NCBI GenBank assembly: GCA_002291875.1
Contig: DBAV01000002.1
Span: 1 to 15,364 of the forward strand
Length of the DNA stretch: 15,364 nucleotides
Source of the DNA: Hyphomonadaceae bacterium UBA1001
GTDB taxonomy: Bacteria; Pseudomonadota; Alphaproteobacteria; Caulobacterales; Aquidulcibacteraceae
Direction: 5' to 3'
The notes under the pieces are model-generated. The model was not told the DNA's origin and ran no database searches. It saw only the letters and a program-made list of their open reading frames with translations. The translations under genes were made by a program, and so were the position numbers. Of the stretch, positions 5,094 through 11,958 are shown one piece after another (the stretch's first letter is position 1; each line of letters starts with the position of its first letter).

Positions 5094-7622
5094 ATGCGCT
5101 TCAGGCAACTTCTTCTCGCCGGCGTCGCGGCGTTCGCGCTCGCGCCTGCAACCATGGCGCAGCAGGCCCCGGAACAGGCCCAGGCTCCCGCCCAGACACC
5201 TGTGGCCGCGCCGGCCGCCGACGCCCCTGTGGCCACCAACCGGCCGGTGGCCAACCCGGTGGGCCGCACGGTCAGCTTCGGCGTGCCGATCCGCGAGCGC
5301 GGCCCCCTGGGCGAGGTGAATGTCGAGATCGATGTCGCCGGCAATGTCCGCATCAACGCGGCCGACCTGGCGCGCGCCCTCAATCCGCTGATCCGCCCCG
5401 AACGCGGCGAGGCCCTGGTCCAGCTGGCCGACGCCGACGGTTTCATGCGGCTGGAAACCGCCTCTGCACAGGGTTTCACCCTGACCTGGGACGAGGCGCT
5501 GCAGGAAGTCGTGGTGGCCATCCCCCTCGAGGCGCGGCGTTCGCGCTCGATCCCGCTGGGATGGGCCAGTCTCGAGGATCCGCCGATCGACACCACCGAC
5601 CGGTCCTCGCCCTTTGCGGCCCACCTGAACTACCGCGCCTTTTTCGACTATGTGCATGAATCCCAGGGCGCGTTGGACACCGGCTGGCAGAGCCCGCGCG
5701 TCGATCTGGACTTCAACGGCCGTATCCGCCCGATCGCCTTTGAAAACCGGCTGACGGTCGACGGTGACGCCGAACAGACCGTGGCACGCACCAGCTCGCG
5801 CCTGATCTATGACCATTTGCCCAGCCTGGTGCGCTATTCGGCCGGCGACATCCTGATCAACCCGATCTCGTTCCAGGGCGTGCCGCAGCTGCTGGGCATC
5901 GCGGCCGAGCGCCAGCGCACCTTGCTGCCCGGACGGGTGGCGACCGCGCGCGCGGGCCAGACCCTGATCATCCGCGAACCGTCCACCGTCGACATCGTCA
6001 TCAATGGCGCCACGGTACGCACGCTGCGCCTCGATCCGGGCCAGTACGACGTGCGCGACCTGCCGCTGGGCCAGGGCGCCAATGCCGTCGAGTTCGTGGT
6101 ACGCGGCGACAGCGGCGTTCGCGAGTCGCTGCGTTTCGACTTCTTCTCGGATGCCCAGCTGCTGGCACCGGGCCTCGACGAGTTCTTTGTCGGCGCAGGC
6201 ATCCTGGCTGAAACCAGTGTCGGCGAGCCGGACTATTTCCAGGACACCCCGCTGGTGTCGGCCTTCTATCGGCGCGGCATCACCGACCAGTTCACCACCG
6301 GCGGCTTCATCCAGGCCACCGACGCGGTCGGCCAGCTGGGTGCCGAGGCGCTTTATGGCAACCGCCTCGGGCTGTTCTATCTGACGGCCGCAGCCAGCCG
6401 CGCCGACGGGTTCGACACCGGCTGGGCGCTGCGCGGCGAATGGCGCCTGAACCGCGAGGTCCGCACCGAGCGCATCCAGGGGGTCGAGACCTTCGGGTTC
6501 TCGGTCGAGACGCGCAGTGAGGATTTCGCCGTCGTCGATCGCTTCTTCACGCCCAGCAACCCCGACAGCGTGATCCTGCGGGCCAATTACGGCCGTCCGC
6601 TCAGCCGCGACCTCACCGGCTCGGTGTCGGTCGACCAGTCGTTCGGACGCGGCAACAATCCCGACCGCACCGGGGTGTTTGCAAACCTGGCCTGGCGCCT
6701 GGATGTGCGCACCAACCTGCTGTTCACCGCGGGCTGGCAGTCCCCGGCGCCGTTCGACGAGGAAGAGTTCTTTGTCGGCGTCAACATCACCCGCCAGTTC
6801 ACCGACCTGATTTCCGGGTTCGCCAGCGCCGAGTCGCGCGACGAGCGCCTGCAGGTCGGCCTCAGCCGCAATCCGCTGCGCCCGATCGACGACTGGGGCG
6901 CGACCGCCAACTTCACCCGCACCGAGGACAGCGTCAGCGGCGCGGGCGCGGCGACCTGGTTCTCGAACCGCGGCGATGCCGAGATTTCCCATGTGACCGC
7001 CACCGATGCGGGCGGGTCGAACATCGTGTTCCAGCAAAGCTCGCTGCTGCTGGCCGGATCGATCGCCACCACCGGCAACCGCATCGGCCTTGGCCGCCAG
7101 CTCCCCGACTCGTTCGCCCTGGTCGATGGCCATCCCTCGCTCGAGGGGCGTCAGGTGCTGATCCGTCCGGCGACGGCCGAGTTCGAGCTGGCCCGCTCGG
7201 GTGCCTTCGGTCCGGCCGTGGTGCCGCTGAACGCCTATTCGCCGCAGGAAATCCCCTATGACGTGCTGGACGCGCCGCTGGGCTATGACTTGGGCGCGGG
7301 CAATTTCCCGGTGTTCCCGCACCTGTATTCGGGCTTTGCGTTCACTGTCGGCAGCGCCTTCAACGTCACCGCGACCGGCACCATGCTGGACAGCGCGGGC
7401 GATCCGGTCCGCCTGGCCGTGGGCGAGGCCCGCCTGGTCGGCGTCGCCGACTCGCCGGTGGTCGAGGTGGTGACCAACCGCGTCGGTCGCTTTGGCGCCA
7501 GCGGCCTGTCGCAGGGCACATGGCGCGTGACCTTCCCGCTTCGGCCGGAACTGGCGTATGAGATCATCGTTCCTGCCGAGACGTCGCTGCTGCGGACCGG
7601 CGAGATCAGGCCGGTGGACTGA
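5094..7622 (+). CDS. Outer-membrane usher of the chaperone-usher pilus
   Basis: This protein of 842 residues matches usher length (about 800-870). A signal peptide (1-22) is followed by a Pro/Ala/Gln-rich stretch (about 23-55) and then a periplasmic N-terminal domain. The long middle part alternates polar and aromatic or hydrophobic residues, as expected for a 24-strand beta-barrel. A plug-like segment lies near residues 298-345, with TVDIVINGATVRTLRLDPGQ followed by YDVRDLPL, a recognisable usher motif. C-terminal beta domains follow. I see no cysteine in the whole protein, whereas many FimD/PapC-type ushers have a C-terminal pair, so this fits an archaic Csu-like usher better. It receives chaperone-subunit complexes and polymerises and secretes the pilus. 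The start has GGGGAAG upstream, and the next gene begins at or just after its stop. Confidence 0.92.
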   Translation: MRFRQLLLAGVAAFALAPATMAQQAPEQAQAPAQTPVAAPAADAPVATNRPVANPVGRTVSFGVPIRERGPLGEVNVEIDVAGNVRINAADLARALNPLIRPERGEALVQLADADGFMRLETASAQGFTLTWDEALQEVVVAIPLEARRSRSIPLGWASLEDPPIDTTDRSSPFAAHLNYRAFFDYVHESQGALDTGWQSPRVDLDFNGRIRPIAFENRLTVDGDAEQTVARTSSRLIYDHLPSLVRYSAGDILINPISFQGVPQLLGIAAERQRTLLPGRVATARAGQTLIIREPSTVDIVINGATVRTLRLDPGQYDVRDLPLGQGANAVEFVVRGDSGVRESLRFDFFSDAQLLAPGLDEFFVGAGILAETSVGEPDYFQDTPLVSAFYRRGITDQFTTGGFIQATDAVGQLGAEALYGNRLGLFYLTAAASRADGFDTGWALRGEWRLNREVRTERIQGVETFGFSVETRSEDFAVVDRFFTPSNPDSVILRANYGRPLSRDLTGSVSVDQSFGRGNNPDRTGVFANLAWRLDVRTNLLFTAGWQSPAPFDEEEFFVGVNITRQFTDLISGFASAESRDERLQVGLSRNPLRPIDDWGATANFTRTEDSVSGAGAATWFSNRGDAEISHVTATDAGGSNIVFQQSSLLLAGSIATTGNRIGLGRQLPDSFALVDGHPSLEGRQVLIRPATAEFELARSGAFGPAVVPLNAYSPQEIPYDVLDAPLGYDLGAGNFPVFPHLYSGFAFTVGSAFNVTATGTMLDSAGDPVRLAVGEARLVGVADSPVVEVVTNRVGRFGASGLSQGTWRVTFPLRPELAYEIIVPAETSLLRTGEIRPVD

Positions 7623-7648
7623 TGCCCGCCCGCAAGAGGAGACGCGCC

Positions 7649-8605
7649 GTGAAACACACCGCCCTGACGGCCACGCTGGCGACCCTGCTCAGCCTGGGCC
7701 TTGCCACCGCTGCGGCCGCCGACTGCCGCCCCTCCGAGGTGCGCGTCGAGAATGGCAGTGACATCCGCGTCGACAGCTATGACCCCTTCGAGGCGCGCGA
7801 TGTCGAGGAACGCTTCAACCTCAGCGTCACCGTCTCCGAGGGGCGCAACAATGCCTGCCGCGGCGGCGACCTTCAGGTGGCCTTTGTGCCCGTGACGTCG
7901 GCCGACCTGGCGGGTGACACGCTGCTCCTGCGCAATGGCAGCGAAACCCTGCGCGCGCGCATCGTGGACAATCGCGGCACCAGCCGTCTGCACGCCGATC
8001 AGGCGTCCGCCTTCCAGAGTCCGATTACGGATGAAAACCTGGGGGCCAATCCGCGCACGCGCCGCGTCGGTCCCTTCGAGGTCGAGGTCGAGGCCGGCCA
8101 GACCGCGCCCCAGGGCACCTATACCGCGCGTGTCGGCGTCCTGGTCCGCATCCAGCAGGACGGCACGGTCGTGCGCCGCGAGATCGACGTGCGGGTCGAT
8201 GTGGACGGCTCGGTGCGCCTGCAGCGCGGGGCCGGCGGGGATACGCTGGACTTTGGCGAGATCACCGACGACGACCGCTCGGACACCGCGACCTTCACCG
8301 CCTGGCACAATGTCGGCTACAGGCTGACCGTGACGTCCGAGAACGACTTCCAGCTGCGCACCGGTTCGCGGTCGGCCGACGGCATCGACTATTCCATCAC
8401 CATCGACGGCCAGGCGCTCGAGCGGGTGGACAACGACACGGTCACCCTTTCGCGCTCGCGCAACAGGACGACCGGCTCGCAGCCCGGCCGCAATCTGCAC
8501 GAGCTTCGCGCCGAGATCGACGGTGTCGTCGACGCGGTGGCCGGTGAATACAGCGACTCGATCACCATCCGCATTGCCCCCGACGTCGGCGGCGGTCGCG
8601 GCTGA
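7649..8605 (+). CDS. Two-domain pilus subunit, probable tip adhesin
   Basis: This 318-residue secreted protein has a signal peptide (MKHTALTATLATLLSLGLAT...AAA, cleaved near 24) and two pilin-like halves. The N-terminal half has a Cys pair (26 and 70) and ends in APQGTYTARVGVLVRI (153-168). The C-terminal half (about 187-318) has NVGYRLTVTSENDFQLR, corresponding to the 'CN..F.V...S' block of the pilins but without cysteines, and ends in AGEYSDSITIRIAP (298-311). Two domains at the end of the operon is how tip subunits such as CsuE are built, so I infer a tip adhesin; its ligand is unknown. The GTG start is preceded by AAGAGGAG. An alternative ATG at 7622 overlaps the usher stop (TGATG) and would add MPARKRRRA; either is possible. 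Confidence 0.75.
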   Translation: MKHTALTATLATLLSLGLATAAAADCRPSEVRVENGSDIRVDSYDPFEARDVEERFNLSVTVSEGRNNACRGGDLQVAFVPVTSADLAGDTLLLRNGSETLRARIVDNRGTSRLHADQASAFQSPITDENLGANPRTRRVGPFEVEVEAGQTAPQGTYTARVGVLVRIQQDGTVVRREIDVRVDVDGSVRLQRGAGGDTLDFGEITDDDRSDTATFTAWHNVGYRLTVTSENDFQLRTGSRSADGIDYSITIDGQALERVDNDTVTLSRSRNRTTGSQPGRNLHELRAEIDGVVDAVAGEYSDSITIRIAPDVGGGRG

Positions 8606-8621
8606 TCTGCGGGAAAGCGGA

Positions 8622-8641
8622 CCCCGCGCATGCGTGCGGGG
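8622..8641. terminator. Hairpin between convergent genes
   Basis: CCCCGCGC (8622-8629) can pair with GTGCGGGG (8634-8641, one G-U) around ATGC, forming an 8-bp GC-rich stem 16 bases after the tip-subunit stop and 30 bases from the end of the convergent gene. There is no T-run on either strand, so efficiency is uncertain. It could serve both directions. Confidence 0.4.
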
Positions 8642-8671
8642 CCGTGGCCGGGCAAAGGCCGGCGGCCGGAC

Positions 8672-9133
8672 CTAGAGCCGTCCGACCGGGGACACCGTGA
8701 CACGCACGAAGGCCGGGCGCGAAGGGTCGGCCATGCGCGCCTCGACCAGACGCATCGGTGTGGTGCGCGCGACCGCGCCGCGAAAGCCGAACAGGGCCTG
8801 GCCCATCTCGTCGATCGACGACACCGCATTGCCATAGCTGACGCGCCCGCGGGTCACATTGGTGAACTGGGCGGTGACGGTGTGGTCGGTGCCGTTGCAC
8901 ACCTGACGCAGGGTGCCCAGGTGCGCGGCGCCATCGACGATGGACAGCGCGGCCGTGGCCGGAAGGTCCGTGGTGATGCGGCAAAAGCTCTGGACCGTGG
9001 CCTCGAGCCGGAAGCCCAGGCCCGCGGCCTGGTGCGACGGTGCGGCCGCATCGGCGGCGTGGGCCATCGGCAGGCCGGCCATCGCCATCGCCGCCAGGGC
9101 GATCGGCCCGCGCCAGCAAGCGGCGGTGTGCAT
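8672..9133 (-). CDS. Secreted pilin-like protein, convergent with the pilus operon
   Basis: This protein of 153 residues has a signal peptide ending at PMAHA (26/27). The mature part has two cysteines (51 and 79) in contexts resembling the pilins: TVQSFCRIT compares with TVDTFCKL in the major pilin, and RQVCNGTDHTVTAQF compares with SQCNRRFDITV. The last strand, AFVRVTVSP (141-149), occupies the place of the pilins' terminal strand but lacks the G-x-Y-S-D lead-in. I read it as a diverged subunit of the same pilus or a relative of one, transcribed separately on the opposite strand. The ATG at 9133 gives the clean signal peptide, but its ribosome-binding site is poor. A longer ORF reaching 9406 is not supported, because its extra N-terminus has no signal-peptide character. 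The function is inferred and not established. Confidence 0.62.
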   Translation of the reverse strand: MHTAACWRGPIALAAMAMAGLPMAHAADAAAPSHQAAGLGFRLEATVQSFCRITTDLPATAALSIVDGAAHLGTLRQVCNGTDHTVTAQFTNVTRGRVSYGNAVSSIDEMGQALFGFRGAVARTTPMRLVEARMADPSRPAFVRVTVSPVGRL

Positions 9134-9201
9134 GGGATCAGCGGTGGTGGCCTGATGCTCTCTCACGTCGGCAGGATGCACCGGCACCGATTGCCGGATC
9201 G

Positions 9202-9228
9202 CAAACGTTTGGCCTTTCCAACCGGTTG
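9202..9228 (-). promoter_or_regulatory. Tandem palindromic operator candidates
   Basis: CAAACGTTTG and CAACCGGTTG are both perfect 10-bp palindromes. Both fit the pattern CAA-A/C-CG-T/G-TTG, and their centres are 17 bp apart, 70-100 bases before the pilin-like gene's ATG. A palindrome with a central CG flanked by AA/TT is the usual form of LacI/GalR-family operators; the first resembles the core of the PurR box. No such regulator gene is in this window, so the assignment is inferred from the sequence pattern only. Confidence 0.4.
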
Positions 9229-9441
9229 ACGCCCTGCCCGGCTGCGCATCCCGGGGCCCGGCACTGCGGCCGACGCCCGGTGAGCCCACGCGGATCGTGC
9301 GCAGCCCCGCAGCGTGGTCGATGGTCTGGCCAGATCGCAACGCCCCCTCCTGCGCTCCCCGTCGGTCGGGCGGCGCCAGTGTCGCGGCAGGGCCTGCCGA
9401 ATGCAATGGCCGAACGGCGCAAACTCCATGCTGGACATGCG

Positions 9442-9477
9442 AAAAGGGCGCCCCGGACCAGATCCGGAGCGCCCCTT
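9442..9477 (-). terminator. Rho-independent terminator of rpsD
   Basis: On the minus strand, 31 bases after the rpsD stop, AAGGGGCGCTCCGGA pairs with TCCGGGGCGCCCTTTT (one mismatch-like position) around a short loop. The long GC stem ends in a T-run, a classic intrinsic terminator. The A-rich left flank would also give some termination on the plus strand. Confidence 0.85.
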
Positions 9478-9507
9478 GTTCCAGGCGGTGGCGCAGGACC
9501 CCAGCAA

Positions 9508-10125
9508 TCAGCTGGAATAGTATTCGACAACCAGGTTCGGTTGCATATGCACCGGATAGGGCACGTCCGACAGTGTCGGCACGCGGGTCAGCTTGGCCGA
9601 CGCCGTCGCCTTGTCCATCGCGATGTAATCGGGAACGTCACGCTCTTTCGAGTCCATCGCCTCGAGCACCAGCGCCATGTTCTTGGCCTTGTCGCGCAGC
9701 TCGACCAGATCGTCCACCCGCACCAGGAAGGAGGGGATGTTGACGCGCCGTCCGTTCACCTTGACGTGGCCATGGTTGACCAGCTGGCGCGCGGCAAACG
9801 GCGTGGGCGCCAGCTTGGAGCGATAGACCATCGCGTCCAGGCGGCATTCCAGCAGGCCGATCAGGTTTTCCGCGGTGTTGCCCTTGCGGCGGTCGGCCTC
9901 GGCATAGATGCGGCGGAACTGTTTCTCGGTGATGTTGCCATAGTAAAAGCGCAGCTGTTGCTTGGCCAGCAGCTGGGTGCCATAGTCCGACACCTTGCTC
10001 TTGCGACGCTGGCCGTGCTGGCCGGGGCCATAGGCGCGCCGGTTGACCGGGGACTTGCTGCGGCCCCACAAATTCTTGCCGAGGCGGCGGTCGAGCTTGA
10101 ACTTCGCCTGAAGGCGCTTGGTCAT
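9508..10125 (-). CDS. rpsD: 30S ribosomal protein S4
   Basis: This protein of 205 residues has the standard length for bacterial S4. It binds 16S rRNA early in 30S assembly and, in some bacteria, represses its own mRNA. The sequence is immediately recognisable: MTKRLQAKFKLDRRLG at the start, LWGRSKSPVNRRAYGPGQHG and QRRK next, then EKQFRRIYAEADRRKG and the S4 RNA-binding domain (about 95-157) with FAARQLVNHGHVKVNGRRVN, and the ending DVPYPVHMQPNLVVEYYSS. The start at 10125 is fixed by homology. GGATGGA precedes it as a modest ribosome-binding site. It is a single-gene unit with its own terminator and a structured leader, divergent from gluQ-RS. The N-terminal zinc-cysteine motif found in some S4 proteins is absent, which makes this a cysteine-free-N-terminus form. 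Confidence 0.98.
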   Translation of the reverse strand: MTKRLQAKFKLDRRLGKNLWGRSKSPVNRRAYGPGQHGQRRKSKVSDYGTQLLAKQQLRFYYGNITEKQFRRIYAEADRRKGNTAENLIGLLECRLDAMVYRSKLAPTPFAARQLVNHGHVKVNGRRVNIPSFLVRVDDLVELRDKAKNMALVLEAMDSKERDVPDYIAMDKATASAKLTRVPTLSDVPYPVHMQPNLVVEYYSS

Positions 10126-10152
10126 GTTCCATCCATGTGTGACGGGCCCGGT

Positions 10153-10171
10153 CGCGCCGCCCATCGGCGCG
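10153..10171 (-). promoter_or_regulatory. Leader hairpin near the rpsD start
   Basis: CGCGCCG (10153-10159) and CGGCGCG (10165-10171) form a perfect 7-bp stem with a 5-base loop, 27 bases upstream of the rpsD ATG. Such a stable stem close to the ribosome-binding site could affect initiation or be part of an S4-binding leader. This is inference from position. Confidence 0.35.
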
Positions 10172-10200
10172 GCTTCCTCCCCGGCGGGGTACCGTCTTCC

Positions 10201-10246
10201 GGCTTGTCCGGCAGGGTGCAACGCATGCGCCGTCTGCCGGAAAGCC
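10201..10246 (-). promoter_or_regulatory. Long inverted repeat in the rpsD leader
   Basis: TCCGGCAG (10207-10214) and CTGCCGGA (10234-10241) are perfect 8-base arms. GGCTT (10201-10205) and AAGCC (10242-10246) extend the stem past a single bulged G to 13 bp in all. The 19-base loop contains GCATGC. If transcription starts near 10243 most of this lies at the 5' end of the rpsD mRNA, a plausible autoregulatory element. Confidence 0.4.
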
Positions 10247-10249
10247 GCG

Positions 10250-10278
10250 CACAAACAGCGGAACGACCACAGAGTCAA
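10250..10278 (-). promoter_or_regulatory. Candidate rpsD promoter
   Basis: On the minus strand TTGACT (10278-10273) is followed after exactly 17 bases by TTTGTG (10255-10250). The -35 is close to consensus, while the -10 is weak but usual for GC-rich alphaproteobacteria. The start site would be near 10243, giving a leader of about 118 bases. Confidence 0.45.
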
Positions 10279-10326
10279 GCTTGGGCGGCACTTGCGCCCG
10301 CCGCGCGGCGGCCCCAACGCGGGGCA

Positions 10327-11214
10327 ATGAGCCTTGTCACCCGGTTCGCACCCTCGCCCACGGGCCTGCTGCACGAGGGGCACGCCTTCGCCGCCCTGAA
10401 GGTTTGGGACGCCGCGCGCGCGGCCGGCGGGATCGCGCACCTGCGCATCGAGGACATCGACGCCGCCCGCTGCCGCCCCGACTTTACCCGCGCGGTGTTC
10501 GAGGACCTGGCGTGGCTGGGCCTTGAATGGCCCGAACCGGTGATGATCCAGTCCGCGCGCCTCGACGCCCATGCGCTTGCCCTGCGCCGCCTGCGCGACC
10601 AGGGCGTGCTCTATCGCTGCTTTCGCACCCGCCGCGAGATCCTGGCCGAGATCGCGCGCGCGCCGCACGGTGCGGGCGAGGCGATGGAAGACGGGGTGGG
10701 CCCGATCTATCCCGGGCCGGTCGTGCCGATGGCCCCCGACGAGGAGGCCGAAAGGGTCGTGCGCGGCGAGCCCTTTGCCTGGCGCCTTTCGGTGGCGCGG
10801 GTGCGCGACGTGCTGGGCGCGCGGCTGGCCGCGCTGGACTGGCTCGAAGAGGGGCACGGACCCGAGGGCGGACCTGGCCGCATCGCGCTGGACCCGGGGC
10901 GGCTGGGCGATGCGGTGCTGGCGCGGCGCGACCTGGCGACCAGCTATCATCTGGCCGTCACGGTCGACGATTCCGCCCAGGGCATCACCCATGTGATCCG
11001 CGGCCACGACCTTCAGGCCGCCGCCCACCTGCACCGCACCCTCCAGGTGCTGCTGGACCTGCCCCGGCCGGTCTGGCGCCACCATCGCCTGCTGCACGGG
11101 CCCGACGGCGCCCGGCTGTCCAAACGCACCGGCGCGCGCACCCTGCGGGCCCTGCGTGCGGCGGGCGAGGACCCGGCCGCGCTTGCCCGCCGCCTGCGCG
11201 CGTGGGACACCTGA
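10327..11214 (+). CDS. gluQ: Glutamyl-Q tRNA(Asp) synthetase
   Basis: This protein of 295 residues is a truncated paralogue of glutamyl-tRNA synthetase that lacks the anticodon-binding domain. It attaches glutamate to the queuosine base at position 34 of tRNA(Asp). The catalytic landmarks are present: RFAPSPTGLLHEGHA (6-20) contains the HIGH-equivalent, LRIEDIDAAR (39-48) binds the substrate, and LSKRTGA (264-270) is the KMSKS-equivalent. The start at 10327 is fixed by the family's N-terminus; it has no clear ribosome-binding site. The usual zinc site (Cys-x-Cys ... Tyr-x3-Cys) is degraded: Cys98 and Tyr128 remain, but Arg100 and Val132 replace the other two cysteines. The gene is divergent from rpsD and followed four bases later by a methyltransferase gene. 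Confidence 0.9.
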   Translation: MSLVTRFAPSPTGLLHEGHAFAALKVWDAARAAGGIAHLRIEDIDAARCRPDFTRAVFEDLAWLGLEWPEPVMIQSARLDAHALALRRLRDQGVLYRCFRTRREILAEIARAPHGAGEAMEDGVGPIYPGPVVPMAPDEEAERVVRGEPFAWRLSVARVRDVLGARLAALDWLEEGHGPEGGPGRIALDPGRLGDAVLARRDLATSYHLAVTVDDSAQGITHVIRGHDLQAAAHLHRTLQVLLDLPRPVWRHHRLLHGPDGARLSKRTGARTLRALRAAGEDPAALARRLRAWDT

Positions 11215-11218
11215 GGTC

Positions 11219-11851
11219 ATGAATCCGTTTGCGCGCCTCTGGGACCGCCATGTCCTGCCGCCGCTGATCCGCTGTGCCTGCGGCGGACGGGCAATGCACC
11301 GCGCGCGGGCGCCGCTGCTGGCCCGCGCGCGCGGCCGGGTGGCCGACATCGGCTTCGGCGCGGGCGCGAACCTGGCGTTCCTTGATCCTGCCCGCGTCAC
11401 CGGCGTCGTCGCCATCGAACCCTCCGGCCCCATGCTGGCCCAGGCGCGCGACGCGATCGCCCAGAGCCCCGTTCCGGTGGAAATCCGTCAGGCCACGGGC
11501 GCCGAGACCGGCCTGCCGGACGCCAGCGTCGACACGGTCCTCTTGACCTATGTGCTGTGCACCATCCCCGAGCGGGCCCCGGCCTTGGCCGAGGTGCGCC
11601 GCATCCTGCGGCCCGGTGGCACCGTGCTGTTCTGCGAGCATGGCCTCTCGCCCGACCCGCCGGTCGCCCGCCAGCAGCGGCGCATCGAGCCGGTATGGAA
11701 GGCACTCGGCGGGGGGTGCCACCTGACGCGCGAGGTCCTGCCCGCGCTCGAGGCGGCCGGCCTGGTCCCCGCCGAGGTCGAACGTTTTTACCTGCGCGGC
11801 ACGCCGCGCTTTGCCGGGTGGACCACCCGAGGCACCGCCGCCCCCGCCTGA
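11219..11851 (+). CDS. Class I SAM-dependent methyltransferase
   Basis: This protein of 210 residues has a Rossmann-type methyltransferase fold. Motif I is VADIGFGAGAN (41-51), which binds S-adenosylmethionine. Glu67 in VVAIEPSGPML is the acidic residue at the end of strand 2 that holds the ribose. LPDASVDTVLLTYVLCTIPE and LAEVRRILRPGGTVLFCEHG follow, as in the UbiE/COQ5-like and METTL7-like group. The N-terminal part, with FARLWDRHVLPPLIRCACG, is typical of small alphaproteobacterial members of this group. The ATG lies four bases after the gluQ stop, so the two are probably co-transcribed; the in-frame ATG at 11156 would overlap gluQ extensively and has no support. The substrate is unknown: lipid or quinone-like small molecules are common for relatives. 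Confidence 0.85.
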   Translation: MNPFARLWDRHVLPPLIRCACGGRAMHRARAPLLARARGRVADIGFGAGANLAFLDPARVTGVVAIEPSGPMLAQARDAIAQSPVPVEIRQATGAETGLPDASVDTVLLTYVLCTIPERAPALAEVRRILRPGGTVLFCEHGLSPDPPVARQQRRIEPVWKALGGGCHLTREVLPALEAAGLVPAEVERFYLRGTPRFAGWTTRGTAAPA

Positions 11852-11863
11852 CCCGCCTGATCA

Positions 11864-11881
11864 CCGTGCGGCCGGGCACGG
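11864..11881 (+). terminator. Possible terminator hairpin after the methyltransferase
   Basis: CCGTGC and GCACGG form a perfect 6-bp stem around GGCCGG, 12 bases after the stop codon. There is no T-run. It may end the gluQ-methyltransferase transcript before ppa, or simply reflect high GC content. Confidence 0.3.
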
Positions 11882-11958
11882 GGCCGGCGGGACCTCAGCG
11901 TGGACGCGATGCGCGGCGGGCCTCGACGCGGCAGGGGCGCGGGGTCTAGGGACGCGTC

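Larger units (their letters stand above)
9134..9507. other. Spacer between rpsD and the pilin-like gene
   Basis: These 374 bases have no credible gene. The half next to the pilin-like gene carries three perfect inverted repeats within 48 bases: CCGGCA-CCGAT-TGCCGG (9181-9197), CAAACGTTTG (9202-9211) and CAACCGGTTG (9219-9228). The other half carries the rpsD terminator (9442-9477). I see no convincing -35/-10 pair, although TTGGAA within the second palindrome on the minus strand is a possible -35. Confidence 0.5.

Noticed and set aside
5055..7322. 755-residue minus-strand frame opposite the usher
   Set aside because: It is a shadow frame of the usher gene. The plus strand has a signal peptide, usher motifs and operon context.
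9134..9441. Possible N-terminal extension of the pilin-like gene up to 9406, or a small gene in the spacer
   Set aside because: The added residues contain no signal peptide and would bury the real one. The stretch instead holds palindromes.
9040..11214. A 724-residue plus-strand frame ending in GluQ-RS
   Set aside because: The extra N-terminus is antisense to rpsD and has no domain character. The enzyme begins at 10327.
9508..11433. A 641-residue minus-strand frame ending in S4
   Set aside because: Only the last 205 residues are S4. The rest is antisense to gluQ-RS and the leader, and homology fixes the start at 10125.
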